Shown: positions 16,715 to 25,411 of the stretch, piece after piece
Position numbering within the stretch: the first letter of the stretch is position 1
Layout: every line of letters starts with the position of its first letter
Assembly (NCBI RefSeq): GCF_036127095.1
Contig: NZ_CP108006.1
Coordinates: forward strand, 248,001-312,000
DNA length: 64,000 bases
Reading direction: 5' to 3'
Source: Streptomyces sp. NBC_00335
GTDB lineage: Bacteria; Actinomycetota; Actinomycetes; Streptomycetales; Streptomycetaceae
Position numbers and translations under genes: made by a program
The notes under the pieces: model-generated
What the model was told of the DNA's origin: nothing
Seen by the model: only the letters and a program-made list of their open reading frames with translations
Databases searched by the model: none

Positions 16715-17677
16715 TCACGCCGTCGCCGGGGTCGGGGCGGTCCGGGAGCGGAAAGTACGGCGGTATGCGTCCGGCGGGACGCCCACCGTGCGGGCGAAGT
16801 GACGGCGCAGGGTGGTGCCGGTGCCCATGCCGGTTGCCGTCGCGATGGTGTCGACGGTGTCGTCGGTGGTTTCCAGCAGTTCCTGGGCGTGGCGGATCCG
16901 TTGGGTGAGCAGCCACTGCAACGGGGTGGTGCCGGTCACCGACTTGAAGTGGCGCCCGAGGTGACGCGAGCTCATCCGGGCCCGGCGGGCCAGGTCCTCC
17001 ACGGTGAGCGGCTCGTCGAGGCGTTGCAGCGCCCAGGGGAGGACGTCGGCGAGCGGGTGGTTGCCGGGGACGGGCACCGGGGTCGTGACGAACTGCGCCT
17101 GGCCGCCGTCGCGGTGCGGCGGGACGACCAGCCGGCGGGCGATCTTGTTGGCGACCGAGGAGCCGTGGTCGAGGCGCACCAGGTGCAGGCACAGGTCCAT
17201 GGCGGCGGCCTTGCCGGCGGAGGTCAGCACGCTGCCGTTGTCCACGTAGAGGACGTCGGGGTCCACGGTGACGAGGGGGTGGCGCCTGGCCAGTTCCTCC
17301 GTGTGCGCCCAGTGCGTGGTCGCACGCTTGCCGTCCAGCAGGCCGGCCGCGGCCAGCACGAAAGCGCCCGTGCACAGGGAGGCCACGCGGGCGCCCGCCC
17401 GGTGAGCGGCGCGTACCGCGTCGATGAGCTCGGCCGGCGGGTCCCGGTCCAGGTCGGCCCAGCCGGGGACGATCACCGTGTCCGCTCGCGCGAGGTGGTC
17501 GAGTCCGTGGTCGGGCTCCAGGCGGAAGCGGTCGATCCGTACGGCGCCCGGTCCGCAGAGCGAGAAGTCGTACCAGGGGTTCACGAGGTGCGTCAGGTCC
17601 GAACCGAAGACCTCGCAGGCCAGGGACAACTCGAAGTGCAGCATGCCGTCGGTGACGGCCAGCGCGACAGTGGGCAT
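16715..17677 (-). CDS. GlxA family AraC-type transcriptional regulator
   Basis: This 320-residue regulator joins an N-terminal DJ-1/PfpI-like glutamine-amidotransferase fold (about 1-190; VASLCTGAFVLAAAGLLDGKRATTHW block near 105-130) to a C-terminal AraC double helix-turn-helix (LTVEDLARRARMSSRHLGRHF and the second motif DTVDTIATATGMGTGTTLRRHF). Such proteins usually activate catabolic genes, and the DJ-1 part is thought to sense a ligand. ATG 17677 is favoured: TACACT lies seven bases upstream, suggesting a leaderless mRNA. It is divergent from the dehydrogenase-like gene, which it may control. Confidence 0.9.
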   Translation of the reverse strand: MPTVALAVTDGMLHFELSLACEVFGSDLTHLVNPWYDFSLCGPGAVRIDRFRLEPDHGLDHLARADTVIVPGWADLDRDPPAELIDAVRAAHRAGARVASLCTGAFVLAAAGLLDGKRATTHWAHTEELARRHPLVTVDPDVLYVDNGSVLTSAGKAAAMDLCLHLVRLDHGSSVANKIARRLVVPPHRDGGQAQFVTTPVPVPGNHPLADVLPWALQRLDEPLTVEDLARRARMSSRHLGRHFKSVTGTTPLQWLLTQRIRHAQELLETTDDTVDTIATATGMGTGTTLRRHFARTVGVPPDAYRRTFRSRTAPTPATA

Positions 17678-17819
17678 GTCCGGAAGTGTACGGGTCGTGT
17701 CGTTCCGGACAGTGGCCGGTGGGAGCTGTTCCGCGACACGATGTTCATGACGGAGCGCGGCGGGCCCCGAGGGCCTGCCGCGGTCATGCGGGTACGGACG
17801 ATGACAGGGGAACGGGACC

Positions 17820-18848
17820 ATGGGATCAGGTCAGACGGTGGCGGTGTTCGGCGCGTACGGGCACACCGGGCGGTTCGTGGTGGCGGAGCTGGTGGAGCGC
17901 GGGTTCGTCCCGGTGCTCTCGGGCCGCGACGGCGAGAAGCTCAAGGCGCTGGCCTACGAGACCGGCCTGGAGGCCAGGCCGGCGACGGTCGGCGACCCCG
18001 ACGCGCTGGACCGCGCACTGGCCGGCACGGCTGCGGTGATCAACGCCGCGGGGCCCTTCGCCTCGACGACCGGCCCCGTGATCGAGGCGGCCCTGCGGGC
18101 CGGGATCCCCTACCTGGACGTGGCCGCCGAGCTGGAGGCCAACATCGACACCTTCGCGCACTTCGCCGACCGGGCGCGGGACGCCGGCGCGGTGATCGTT
18201 CCGGCGATGGCCTTCTTCGGCGGCCTGGGCGACCTGCTGGCCACCGCCGCGATGGGCGACTGGACCGAGGCCAAGGAGGCTCACATCGCGTACGCCCTGA
18301 GCAGCTGGCACCCCACCGCCGGGACGCGGCTTTCGGGCGCGGTCTCGCGGGAGCGGCGCGGTGAGCGGCGCATGCGCTACGCGGGCGGGCAGTGGGAATA
18401 CCGCACCGACGCCGCGCCGACCCTTGAGTGGCGGTTCCCCGAGCCGATGGGGCCCCGGCAGGTGATCGGGGAGTTCACGATGGCCGACGTGGTGACCGTG
18501 CCCAGCCATCTGTCGATCCCGGACGTGACCACCTACATGACGGTCGAGGCGGTACGCGACATCGCGGCTCCCGGCACGCCGGCGCCGTCCGCGGCCGACG
18601 ACAGCGGACGCTCCGACCAGACCTTCCTCGTCGACGCGGTCGTACGGGCGGGCGGCGCGGAACGCCGCGCCGTGGCCCACGGGCAGGACATCTACGCCGT
18701 CACGGCGCCCCTCGTCGTGGAAGCCCTGGAACGGGTCCTGACCGGCCGTACGCGTACGGTCGGCGTCGCCTCCGCGGGCGAGATCTTCGACGCGCCCGAC
18801 TTCCTGCGCGCGCTGGCCCCGCACATCACCCTGGAGCTGCTCCCGTAG
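17820..18848 (+). CDS. Saccharopine dehydrogenase-like NAD(P)-binding protein
   Basis: This 342-residue protein has an N-terminal Rossmann domain (VAVFGAYGHTGRFV, residues 7-20; SGRDGEKL; INAAGPF near 77) typical of the saccharopine dehydrogenase NADP-binding family, also called trans-acting enoyl reductase-like proteins. The rest is the SDH C-terminal-like fold with conserved YLDVAAE. It is not a full lysine-pathway enzyme, and no lysine genes are nearby. AGGGGAA precedes ATG 17820. It is divergent from the GlxA-type regulator by 142 bases, a likely regulatory pairing. Substrate unknown. Confidence 0.82.
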   Translation: MGSGQTVAVFGAYGHTGRFVVAELVERGFVPVLSGRDGEKLKALAYETGLEARPATVGDPDALDRALAGTAAVINAAGPFASTTGPVIEAALRAGIPYLDVAAELEANIDTFAHFADRARDAGAVIVPAMAFFGGLGDLLATAAMGDWTEAKEAHIAYALSSWHPTAGTRLSGAVSRERRGERRMRYAGGQWEYRTDAAPTLEWRFPEPMGPRQVIGEFTMADVVTVPSHLSIPDVTTYMTVEAVRDIAAPGTPAPSAADDSGRSDQTFLVDAVVRAGGAERRAVAHGQDIYAVTAPLVVEALERVLTGRTRTVGVASAGEIFDAPDFLRALAPHITLELLP

Positions 18849-19092
18849 CGGAGACGGCCCTGCGACGGGGGGCCGCCGCTGCCGGCGCGGCCGCCCGACC
18901 GGCCCGGACGCTCACCGCCACCGCGGAGGCCCTGGCCCGCCGTACGCTCCGGGCCTCCGGTCTCAGCCACCCCGACACCGCGGCAGGAAAGTGTGACGTC
19001 TTGCGAACGGCCGGGGGCGAGGTCGCCCACGGACGACCGAGCTGATCGATAATTGGCCGGCGCCCTGCCTGCACGGTTGAGAGGAGCCCTTG

Positions 19093-19701
19093 ATGACCAC
19101 ACCGCGGGACTTGTTGATCATTTCCATGGACGCGGAGTCCGGCCGGACCGTCGAACAGGGCGACCTGTCGCTCGCGCTCGCGGGGGCCGAGGCGGTCGAC
19201 CTCCTGGCCGCCCGGGCCATCGGGCTGGACGGCGATCACATCGTGCCGGGCGAGGATGCGGAGCTGGGCGATTCCCTGCTGGACGCGGCCGCGGCGTCGC
19301 TCGTCCGGGAGGCGCCCTACGAGTCCGTCGCCGACTGGCTGTGGCGCAGAGGGCTCGGCCTTTCCGCGAGCTACGAGGCCGTGCTCGAAGAGGAAGGACA
19401 GCTCGTACGGCAACGCCGGCGCGGGTTCTCCCTCCGGGCCGGTGAGCTGGTGCCGGCCGATTCGCCGGCCCGCCGTCGGGCCGAGGAGCGGTGGAGGTCG
19501 GAGGATCCCGTTCTCGTTCTCCTGGCACGGGCCCTGGAGGGCGGCGACGAGCCGTCCGGCGACGCTCCGGACGTGTCCGACGACGGGGTCGCGACGGTGT
19601 TGGCCGCCGTCAACGACGCAGTGGTGGAACTGGCCTCCGTACGACAGCGCCGGGCCATCGAGAACGCGGCCTTCGACAACATCTGGCGCGGCGGCGGCTG
19701 A
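19093..19701 (+). CDS. GOLPH3/VPS74 (GPP34) family protein
   Basis: This 202-residue protein fits the prokaryotic GPP34 group, abundant in Streptomyces. In eukaryotes the fold binds phosphatidylinositol-4-phosphate and retains glycosyltransferases. The bacterial role is unknown. Visible pattern: DLLIISMDAESGR, ALAGAEAVDLLAARAIGL, a basic linker (VRQRRRGF) and C-terminal VLAAVNDAVVELASVRQRRAIENAAFDN. GAGGAG lies six bases before ATG 19093; the in-frame TTG at 19090 is less likely. It stands alone, followed by a hairpin and a convergent terpene synthase gene. Confidence 0.82.
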   Translation: MTTPRDLLIISMDAESGRTVEQGDLSLALAGAEAVDLLAARAIGLDGDHIVPGEDAELGDSLLDAAAASLVREAPYESVADWLWRRGLGLSASYEAVLEEEGQLVRQRRRGFSLRAGELVPADSPARRRAEERWRSEDPVLVLLARALEGGDEPSGDAPDVSDDGVATVLAAVNDAVVELASVRQRRAIENAAFDNIWRGGG

Positions 19702-19704
19702 CGC

Positions 19705-19726
19705 CGAAGCACCCGCGACTGCTTCG
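19705..19726. terminator. Hairpin between convergent GPP34 and terpene synthase genes
   Basis: CGAAGCA and TGCTTCG form a 7-base stem with an 8-base loop, four bases after the GPP34 stop and 21 bases before the terpene synthase stop. It could act on both strands. Confidence 0.45.
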
Positions 19727-19746
19727 CGATGGGGCCGTGCCCCGGC

Positions 19747-20829
19747 TCAGGGGGCCGGCGGCGGGGCGCCGTCGACGGCCCACCACCATGCGATCGACGC
19801 GATCGGCGGGGGTGTGAGGGGGACACCTTCCGGTGGGCGGAGCGCGGTTGCGGCTCTGCCCGGCTGGTGGTGACTGCCGTTCGGTTGGTAGGGGTGGTAG
19901 CGGGAGGTGGCCCCGCACCAGTCCCGCACGCCGTGGACGTACTGGGTGAGTGCGTCCAGGAAGCGTTGGATCCGCGGGTCCGCCGGGGCCATCGCGGTCT
20001 GCCGACCCAGGTCCGTGAACCGGCGCATGATCGCGTTCCTGAGCACGGAAGCGGCTTCCAGGCCCTGCCCGGGGCCCAGGCCTCGGCCGCGCTGGGCTTC
20101 CAGGAGTGCTACCAAATTGCCGCTGCGGCTGCCGCGTTCGCTCTCCTTCGCGAAGGAGTGGATGTCGGTGTCGACGACCACGATCCCCGCCGCCATCTCG
20201 GTCAGCGCACGGATCCGCCGGTCCTCCCACCGGGGTGCGGGCAGGGCGGCACCGACCGCGTCGAGCAGCACGGGTACGGCCAGGGCGGCCCCGGAGTGCA
20301 GGCGGGTGAGCAGGTAGTCGCTCACGTCCTGGGGCTCTCCCCGTGCGGTCGTGTCGGCGCCGATGCGGGCCTCGGCGAGGAAGTAGCCGCGCATCGCGTC
20401 GACCCATCTCCTGACCTGGACGGGGGTGGCCATCGCGTCCACCCGGAGCCGGATGTCGCGCAGGGCCAGGGCGAAGGGGTCTGCGTCGAGGGGAACCTCC
20501 GGGGCCTCGATCGTCCGCTGGAGCCGGGCGACCATCGTGAGCATCTCGGTGGGGGTGAGACTCGGGAGGTCCTCGTCGCAGAGGTCGTCGAAGGCGAACA
20601 CCCACACGGCGAGATCGCTCAGCAACTGGGTCGCGAACGGGTCGGCGTACGGTGCGATCCGCACCGCGATCCGGTTCAGCCCATGGGTCAGCCGCGCGCT
20701 GCGGTCCGTCCCTCCGCCCAGCCCGAAGCGGTTCATGAACTCCGCCGAGCCCACGTCGTGGTCGTCCGCTCCCGCGCCACGGCCAGGGCCGTGTACGCGG
20801 TCGGCTTCGTGCGTCCGTGTTCCTGACAT
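19747..20829 (-). CDS. Class I terpene synthase
   Basis: This 360-residue enzyme cyclises a prenyl diphosphate in the cytoplasm. The aspartate-rich motif is DDLCDE (81-86). The second metal motif, usually NDxxSxxxE, reads TDIHSFAKE (221-229), with Thr221 where Asn is expected. The C-terminal RY pair is present in TSRYHPYQP. Length fits bacterial sesquiterpene synthases with a short disordered N terminus. GAGGTG lies eight bases before ATG 20829. No cytochrome P450 or prenyltransferase is adjacent, so the product is probably an unmodified, perhaps volatile, terpene. Substrate chain length cannot be read. Confidence 0.88.
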   Translation of the reverse strand: MSGTRTHEADRVHGPGRGAGADDHDVGSAEFMNRFGLGGGTDRSARLTHGLNRIAVRIAPYADPFATQLLSDLAVWVFAFDDLCDEDLPSLTPTEMLTMVARLQRTIEAPEVPLDADPFALALRDIRLRVDAMATPVQVRRWVDAMRGYFLAEARIGADTTARGEPQDVSDYLLTRLHSGAALAVPVLLDAVGAALPAPRWEDRRIRALTEMAAGIVVVDTDIHSFAKESERGSRSGNLVALLEAQRGRGLGPGQGLEAASVLRNAIMRRFTDLGRQTAMAPADPRIQRFLDALTQYVHGVRDWCGATSRYHPYQPNGSHHQPGRAATALRPPEGVPLTPPPIASIAWWWAVDGAPPPAP

Positions 20830-21200
20830 CAGTGATCACCTCGTGTTCGGCAGTGGACGGGCTCACGCGGTGGCAGGACCAGGCACGGCACACGGAACCG
20901 ACGGCGGGGCTGCGCATGCGGACGGCCTTCACGGGGGTCGCGGAACGCACTCGGTCGACCCATCTCATTGAACGCAGGACGTCCCCCGGGCCACAACGGG
21001 CTACCGGGAGCACTCGTGGGGCGCCAGGAGCACGACGCGCGCCGCCGGAGCCACCTGCCGACGGCCCACGACCCACGGCCCACGGCCCACGGAAGCACCG
21101 CACCCGGGGTTCCCACGGACGGCAGAGCAGTGGGGCCGGAACGTGCCTACGCTGGAAGGGATCACCGTCTCGGCTCGGATCCTCCGGATGAGGTGAGGTC
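20830..21200. other. Intergenic region with a 7-base tandem repeat
   Basis: The 371 bases between divergent terpene synthase and secreted-protein genes hold no supported gene. At 21061-21092 the heptamer ACGGCCC repeats four times (one copy ACGACCC) and ends in a partial ACGG. Promoters for both neighbours must lie here; I see no convincing -35/-10 pair. Confidence 0.5.
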
Positions 21201-22235
21201 ATGACAACGAAACACGGAGCCGCACTCCGCCGAAGGCGTCGGATGCCCGTGGTCGCCGTTGTCTCCGCCGTCGCCGCCACCTGTCTGGTGTCCGGGTACG
21301 CGGGTCCAGGCCAGGGAGCTTCCCCGGCGGCGGCCGCCCCGCTCGCCGCCGGCCCGCAGGACGGTTCCTGCCGGACCGCTCCGCCGGACAGCTTCTGGCA
21401 CGCTCCCGTGGACACGCTTCCCGTACACCCGAGCTCGGACCGGTACGTCGCTTCGATCGGTGCCACGGAGCCCCTGCACCCCGACTTCGGGGCGGGGCTC
21501 ATCGACGGCGAGCCCTTCGGCATTCCCATCACCGTCTCGGACACGACGGTGCCGGAAGCGAAGGTCTCACTGGACATCGCCGAGGAGAGCGACGCGTCGG
21601 GGTACCGGATTCCGCAGGACGCCGGGATCGAGAACGGTCCGCAGAGCTCCGGTGACCGCCACGTCGTCGTCTGGGACCGCGCCCTGTGCAAGTCGTACGA
21701 GCTCTGGAACGCGACGCCGCAGGGCGACAACGCCTGGCGCGCCGGCTCGGGCGCGGTCTTCGACCTGCGGAGCAACGAGCTGCGGCCCGCCGACTGGACC
21801 TCGGCCGATGCCGCCGGCCTCGCCATCCTGCCCGGGCTGGTGCGCTACGACGAGGCGGCGGGCGGGCTGGTCGACCACGCGATCCGGATGACCGTGCCCC
21901 GTACGGATCAGAGCTACGTCTGGCCGGCCAGGCACCAGGCGGGCTCCGCGGCGGACGAATCGCTGCCGCCCATGGGACTGCGGATGCGGCTCAAGAGCTC
22001 GGTGGACACCTCGGCCCTGGGCCCCCAGGCCTTGGCCGTCGCCGAGGCGCTGAAGAAGTACGGGGCCATCGTCGCCGACAACGGGTCGGCCTGGTACCTC
22101 ACCGGTGAGGAGAACCCCGGTTGGGACAATGACCAGCTCAACGCTCTCAAGGGCTTCAAGGGTTCGGATTTCGAGGCCGTCGACGCCTCCGGGCTCCAGC
22201 AGTCGCCGGACTCCGGGGCCGTGGCGCCCCGCTGA
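21201..22235 (+). CDS. Secreted protein of unknown function
   Basis: This 344-residue protein has a basic N terminus (LRRRRRMP) and hydrophobic segment (VVAVVSAVAATCLVSG) forming a Sec signal peptide or lipobox-poor anchor. The mature part (FWHAPVDTLPVHPSSDRYVASIGA, then ESDASGYRIPQDAGIE and GDRHVVVWDRALCKSYELW) resembles a recurrent extracellular actinobacterial family that lacks a named function. Two Cys (about 53 and 158) could pair. Placed 58 bases before an MFS gene on the same strand, it may be co-transcribed. Its role may be cell-wall or carbohydrate related, which is only a guess. Confidence 0.7.
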   Translation: MTTKHGAALRRRRRMPVVAVVSAVAATCLVSGYAGPGQGASPAAAAPLAAGPQDGSCRTAPPDSFWHAPVDTLPVHPSSDRYVASIGATEPLHPDFGAGLIDGEPFGIPITVSDTTVPEAKVSLDIAEESDASGYRIPQDAGIENGPQSSGDRHVVVWDRALCKSYELWNATPQGDNAWRAGSGAVFDLRSNELRPADWTSADAAGLAILPGLVRYDEAAGGLVDHAIRMTVPRTDQSYVWPARHQAGSAADESLPPMGLRMRLKSSVDTSALGPQALAVAEALKKYGAIVADNGSAWYLTGEENPGWDNDQLNALKGFKGSDFEAVDASGLQQSPDSGAVAPR

Positions 22236-22293
22236 CCGCAGACGGCGTCCCGCAGACCGTTGGCCCCTCTGACCGCTGAGAGGAATGGCCCTC

Positions 22294-23673
22294 ATGCGCG
22301 CTGAGACTTCCGCCACGGCGCGGAAAGGGGCCTTCATCGCGGTCGCCGTCGCCCTGTTCTGCATCCAGCTCGACTTCTTCGCGCTCAACCTCGCCATCCC
22401 GGGGATCGCCGCGGAGCTCGGCGTCACGGTGTCGGCCGCGCAGTGGACCTTGTCCGCGTACATGCTCGCCATCGGCTGCTTCTTCATCGTCGGCGGCCGG
22501 GTGGGGGACGTGTTCGGCCGGCGCGGCACGCTGCTGGCGGGAACCGCCCTGTTCACCGCCGGCACCGTGGGATGCGCGCTGGCTCCCGGCCTCGGTCCGC
22601 TGGTCGTGGCCCGGATCGCCCAGGGGGTGGGCGCCGCGTTCGTCTTCCCGGTGGCCGTGTCCGTGATCACCAACACCTTTCCCGAGGAGTCCCGAGCCAA
22701 GGCCCTGGGCGCCGTGTTCGGCGTCGCCAACACCGGGACCGCGATCGGGCCCTTCGTGGGCGGGGGGTTCACCGAGGGGCCCGGCTGGCGCTGGATCTTC
22801 TGGCTGATGGCGCCGCTGAGCCTGTTCTCGCTGCTCACCGCTCTCGCGTACGTCCCCGACTCGCGCGACGCGTCGGCGCCGCGCGAGCTCGATCTGCTCG
22901 GATGCGCCCTGATCGTCGGGGCGCTGGCCGCCCTCACCCTGAGCGTGGAACGCGCGGACGCCTGGGGGTGGAGCAGTGCCCGCACCCTCGGCGGCTTCGC
23001 GGTGGCGGTGGTGGGCGGCGGGCTGTTCCTCGTACGGGAGCGGCTGGCCCGGCACCCGCTGATCGATCTGCGGCTGTTCCAGGACGTCCCGTACGTCCTG
23101 GTCACCGGGATGGGCACGCTCACGAACATGGGCTACGGGGTCACCGTCTTCCTCGCCACCCTCTACCTCCAGGGCGTACGGGGGCTCTCGCCGCTCCTGG
23201 CCGGCACCGTCTTTCTGGCCCCGGCGCTGCTGGTGGCGCTCAGCGGGCCGCTGGGAGCGCGGCTGGGCCGGCACCTGCGGCCGACCACGGTGATGGCACT
23301 GGCCGGAATCGGCGCGGGCACGGGGATGTACGCGCTGACCCAGGTCACCGCCTGGTGGCTGTACGTACCGGTGTTCGCGTGGTGCGGCCTGGGGCTCGGG
23401 CTGGGCTGGACCTACGCCAGCGTGGCGACCCAGCAGATCGTCCCTCCGGCCAGGGCCGGGGAGGCATCGGGGGTCCTGCTGACGTTCCTGGTCACCGGAG
23501 GTGCGATCGCGCTGGCCGCGGCGGCCGCGGGGATCTCGGCGATGACGCCGCAGCGGTCGCCCGAGGAGGCCTACGACGCCATCCTGCGGCTGGGCGGTGT
23601 GGTCGTACTCGCCACGGCGGTGCTGGTCCTGGCCGTACGGCGTCGGCTCGGGGCGCAGGGCAGGACCCGCTGA
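22294..23673 (+). CDS. MFS drug exporter (DHA2/EmrB-QacA type)
   Basis: This 459-residue membrane protein shows the DHA2 pattern with about 14 hydrophobic segments: FFALNLAIPGIAAELGVTVSAAQW in the first loop, motif A GGRVGDVFGRR near 72-82 and motif C-like GVANTGTAIGPFVGGGF. It probably exports an amphiphilic toxic compound by proton antiport. An ATG at 22285 exists, but GAGAGGA sits nine bases before ATG 22294 and directly abuts 22285, so the later start is better. The substrate is unknown. The upstream secreted-protein gene and this one may form an operon. Confidence 0.88.
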   Translation: MRAETSATARKGAFIAVAVALFCIQLDFFALNLAIPGIAAELGVTVSAAQWTLSAYMLAIGCFFIVGGRVGDVFGRRGTLLAGTALFTAGTVGCALAPGLGPLVVARIAQGVGAAFVFPVAVSVITNTFPEESRAKALGAVFGVANTGTAIGPFVGGGFTEGPGWRWIFWLMAPLSLFSLLTALAYVPDSRDASAPRELDLLGCALIVGALAALTLSVERADAWGWSSARTLGGFAVAVVGGGLFLVRERLARHPLIDLRLFQDVPYVLVTGMGTLTNMGYGVTVFLATLYLQGVRGLSPLLAGTVFLAPALLVALSGPLGARLGRHLRPTTVMALAGIGAGTGMYALTQVTAWWLYVPVFAWCGLGLGLGWTYASVATQQIVPPARAGEASGVLLTFLVTGGAIALAAAAAGISAMTPQRSPEEAYDAILRLGGVVVLATAVLVLAVRRRLGAQGRTR

Positions 23674-23685
23674 GTCCGCTCACAC

Positions 23686-23724
23686 CGCGGGGGCGGCGGA
23701 CGTCACCGTCCGACCGCCCCCGCG
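23686..23724. terminator. Strong bidirectional hairpin
   Basis: An outer 11-base stem (CGCGGGGGCGG with CCGCCCCCGCG) and an inner 6-base stem (CGGACG with CGTCCG) close a TCAC loop, with a single bulged A at 23713. It starts 12 bases after the MFS stop and ends 25 bases before the stop of the convergent small gene, so it should end both transcripts. Confidence 0.8.
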
Positions 23725-23749
23725 CGCCGGCCCGGGCCGGAAGTTCTTA

Positions 23750-23992
23750 CTAGGCGCCGAGGTGGGAACCCTTGACCCACTCCGCCTCGCCGTCCTTCGC
23801 GCAGGAGGAGGTGTAGACGGGGCCGAAGGGCGCCGGGACGGCGGCCGCGGACGAGCAGTTGGACGAGAAGGCCTTGTGGCCGCCCGAGAAGTAGTCGATG
23901 TCGACACCGTCGTTGGCGAGGGCCGCGCCGGCGCCACCCAGCAGGATGCCGGCGGCGAGGACGGAGGCGGTGACGGCAGAGCGAATACGCAT
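23750..23992 (-). CDS. Small secreted two-cysteine protein
   Basis: This 80-residue precursor has a clean signal peptide (MRIRSAVTASVLAAGILLGG, cleavage after AALA near 26) and a mature part of about 54 residues with two Cys (SSNCSS and SSCAKD) that could form one disulfide. AGGGGAA lies just before ATG 23992; the longer ATG 24124 lacks a ribosome site. It is not a chaplin (no GN-rich hydrophobic repeat). Small secreted proteins of this kind are common in Streptomyces; function unknown. Confidence 0.65.
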   Translation of the reverse strand: MRIRSAVTASVLAAGILLGGAGAALANDGVDIDYFSGGHKAFSSNCSSAAAVPAPFGPVYTSSCAKDGEAEWVKGSHLGA

Positions 23993-24260
23993 TGGTTCCC
24001 CTAAGGACTCAGGATCTGGGGACGCTCCCATGGCTGGGTGCGTCAGCCGATTCAACGCCCGGCGGAGCCGACAGGAACGACCGTTCACTCGAACGCCGCG
24101 GGCGTAACGTTTCGACACCCCCACGCGACCCCCACGAGACCCGGCGCGCGGCCGAGTTCACGCCCCCGTGCCGCCTCCGGGTCGGGCATCGGAGCCAAGA
24201 TCGATTGTCAGTGGTGGATGAGACGGTAGGAGCATCCAGTCGGAACGAGGGGGAGCTTCC

Positions 24261-25301
24261 ATGTCCGGAAACCAGAACTACATCAACCACGTTGCTCTTG
24301 TGTTGGATGCCAGTTCGTCCATGTCGCACCTGAGCCGCAAGGTCGTCGAAGTCGCCGATCAGCAGATCGCGTACCTGGCCCGCCGGTCCGGTGAACTGGA
24401 CCAGGAGACCCGCGTCACGGTGTACGTCTTCGCGGACAAGGTGGAGTGCGTCGTCTACGACAAGGACGTGCTCCGGATGCCCTCGCTGAAGCAGCTGTAC
24501 CGGACCGGTGGGATGACGGCGCTGCTGGCGGCTTCGCTGAAGTCGCAGCGCGAGCTGGCCCAGACGGCCCAGCTGTACGGCGACCACAGCTTCCTGACGT
24601 TCGTGCTGACGGACGGGCAGGAGAACGCCAGCCACCGCTCCCCGGACGCTCCCGCCCGGGATCCGCGTGAACTGGTCAAGGCCGTCGCCGAGATGATCGC
24701 GACGCAGGAGGACAACTGGACGCTGGCCGTCCTCGTGCCGGACCAGATGGGCAAGCGCGAGGCCATGCAGTGCGGCTTCCCGAAGGAGAACATCGCCATC
24801 TGGGACGCCACGAGCACGCAGGGGCTGGAGGAGGCCGGGCAGGTCATCAAGGAGGCCACCGAGAAGTTCATGGTGGGCCGCGCCAAGGGCATCCGGGGAT
24901 CGCGGGCGGTGTTCTCCACCGGCGGGGACACGGTCAACAAGGACACCATCAAGGCGGCCGGCCTCGCTCCGGTGGACCCCTCCGCGTACCAGCTGCTCCC
25001 GGTGGCCCGTGACGCGGCGATCCGGGAGTGGGTCGTCGAGTCCGGGCACACCTACCGCACCGGTGGCGCGTTCTACCAGCTGAGCAAGCCGGAGAAGATC
25101 CAGGCGAAGAAGCAGATCGCGGTGCTGGAGAAGAAGACGGACCGGGTGTACAAGGGGCCCGAGGCCCGGGCCCTGCTCGGGCTGCCGGCGGTGGAGGCGC
25201 GGGTCAAGCCCGACCACAACGACGATTTCACGATCTTCGTGCAGAGCACCAGCGTCAACCGGAAGCTCGTCCCGAACACCCGGCTCCTGCTCATGGTGTG
25301 A
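24261..25301 (+). CDS. von Willebrand factor A domain protein
   Basis: This 346-residue cytoplasmic protein has an N-terminal vWA domain with a full metal-ion-dependent adhesion site: DASSSMS (16-22), Thr in GGMTAL (about 93) and Asp in LTDGQEN (about 117). The C-terminal third is basic and helical (SKPEKIQAKKQIAVLEKKTDRVYKGPEARALLG) and ends in a short sheet (DDFTIFVQSTSVNRKLVPNTRLLL). vWA proteins of this type occur in TerD/tellurite-type or phage-defence gene sets, but no such partner is beside it. GAGGGGGAG precedes ATG 24261. It appears to be monocistronic. Confidence 0.82.
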   Translation: MSGNQNYINHVALVLDASSSMSHLSRKVVEVADQQIAYLARRSGELDQETRVTVYVFADKVECVVYDKDVLRMPSLKQLYRTGGMTALLAASLKSQRELAQTAQLYGDHSFLTFVLTDGQENASHRSPDAPARDPRELVKAVAEMIATQEDNWTLAVLVPDQMGKREAMQCGFPKENIAIWDATSTQGLEEAGQVIKEATEKFMVGRAKGIRGSRAVFSTGGDTVNKDTIKAAGLAPVDPSAYQLLPVARDAAIREWVVESGHTYRTGGAFYQLSKPEKIQAKKQIAVLEKKTDRVYKGPEARALLGLPAVEARVKPDHNDDFTIFVQSTSVNRKLVPNTRLLLMV

Positions 25302-25411
25302 CAGGTGCCGCCCTCGCACCCCCTCCCCCGTGCCCGTCCCCCGTCGCCGGGACCGGAATCCGGCGGCGGGCCCGGATGGCGGGGCGCAGGGGAGCGAGGG
25401 AGGCTGGGGGT

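Noticed and set aside
22285..22293. Upstream ATG for the MFS exporter
   Set aside because: The ribosome site touches it directly; the ATG nine bases later has proper spacing.
24082..24095. CGTTC-ACTC-GAACG dyad before the vWA gene
   Set aside because: Five-base arms far from either start; not distinguishable from chance.
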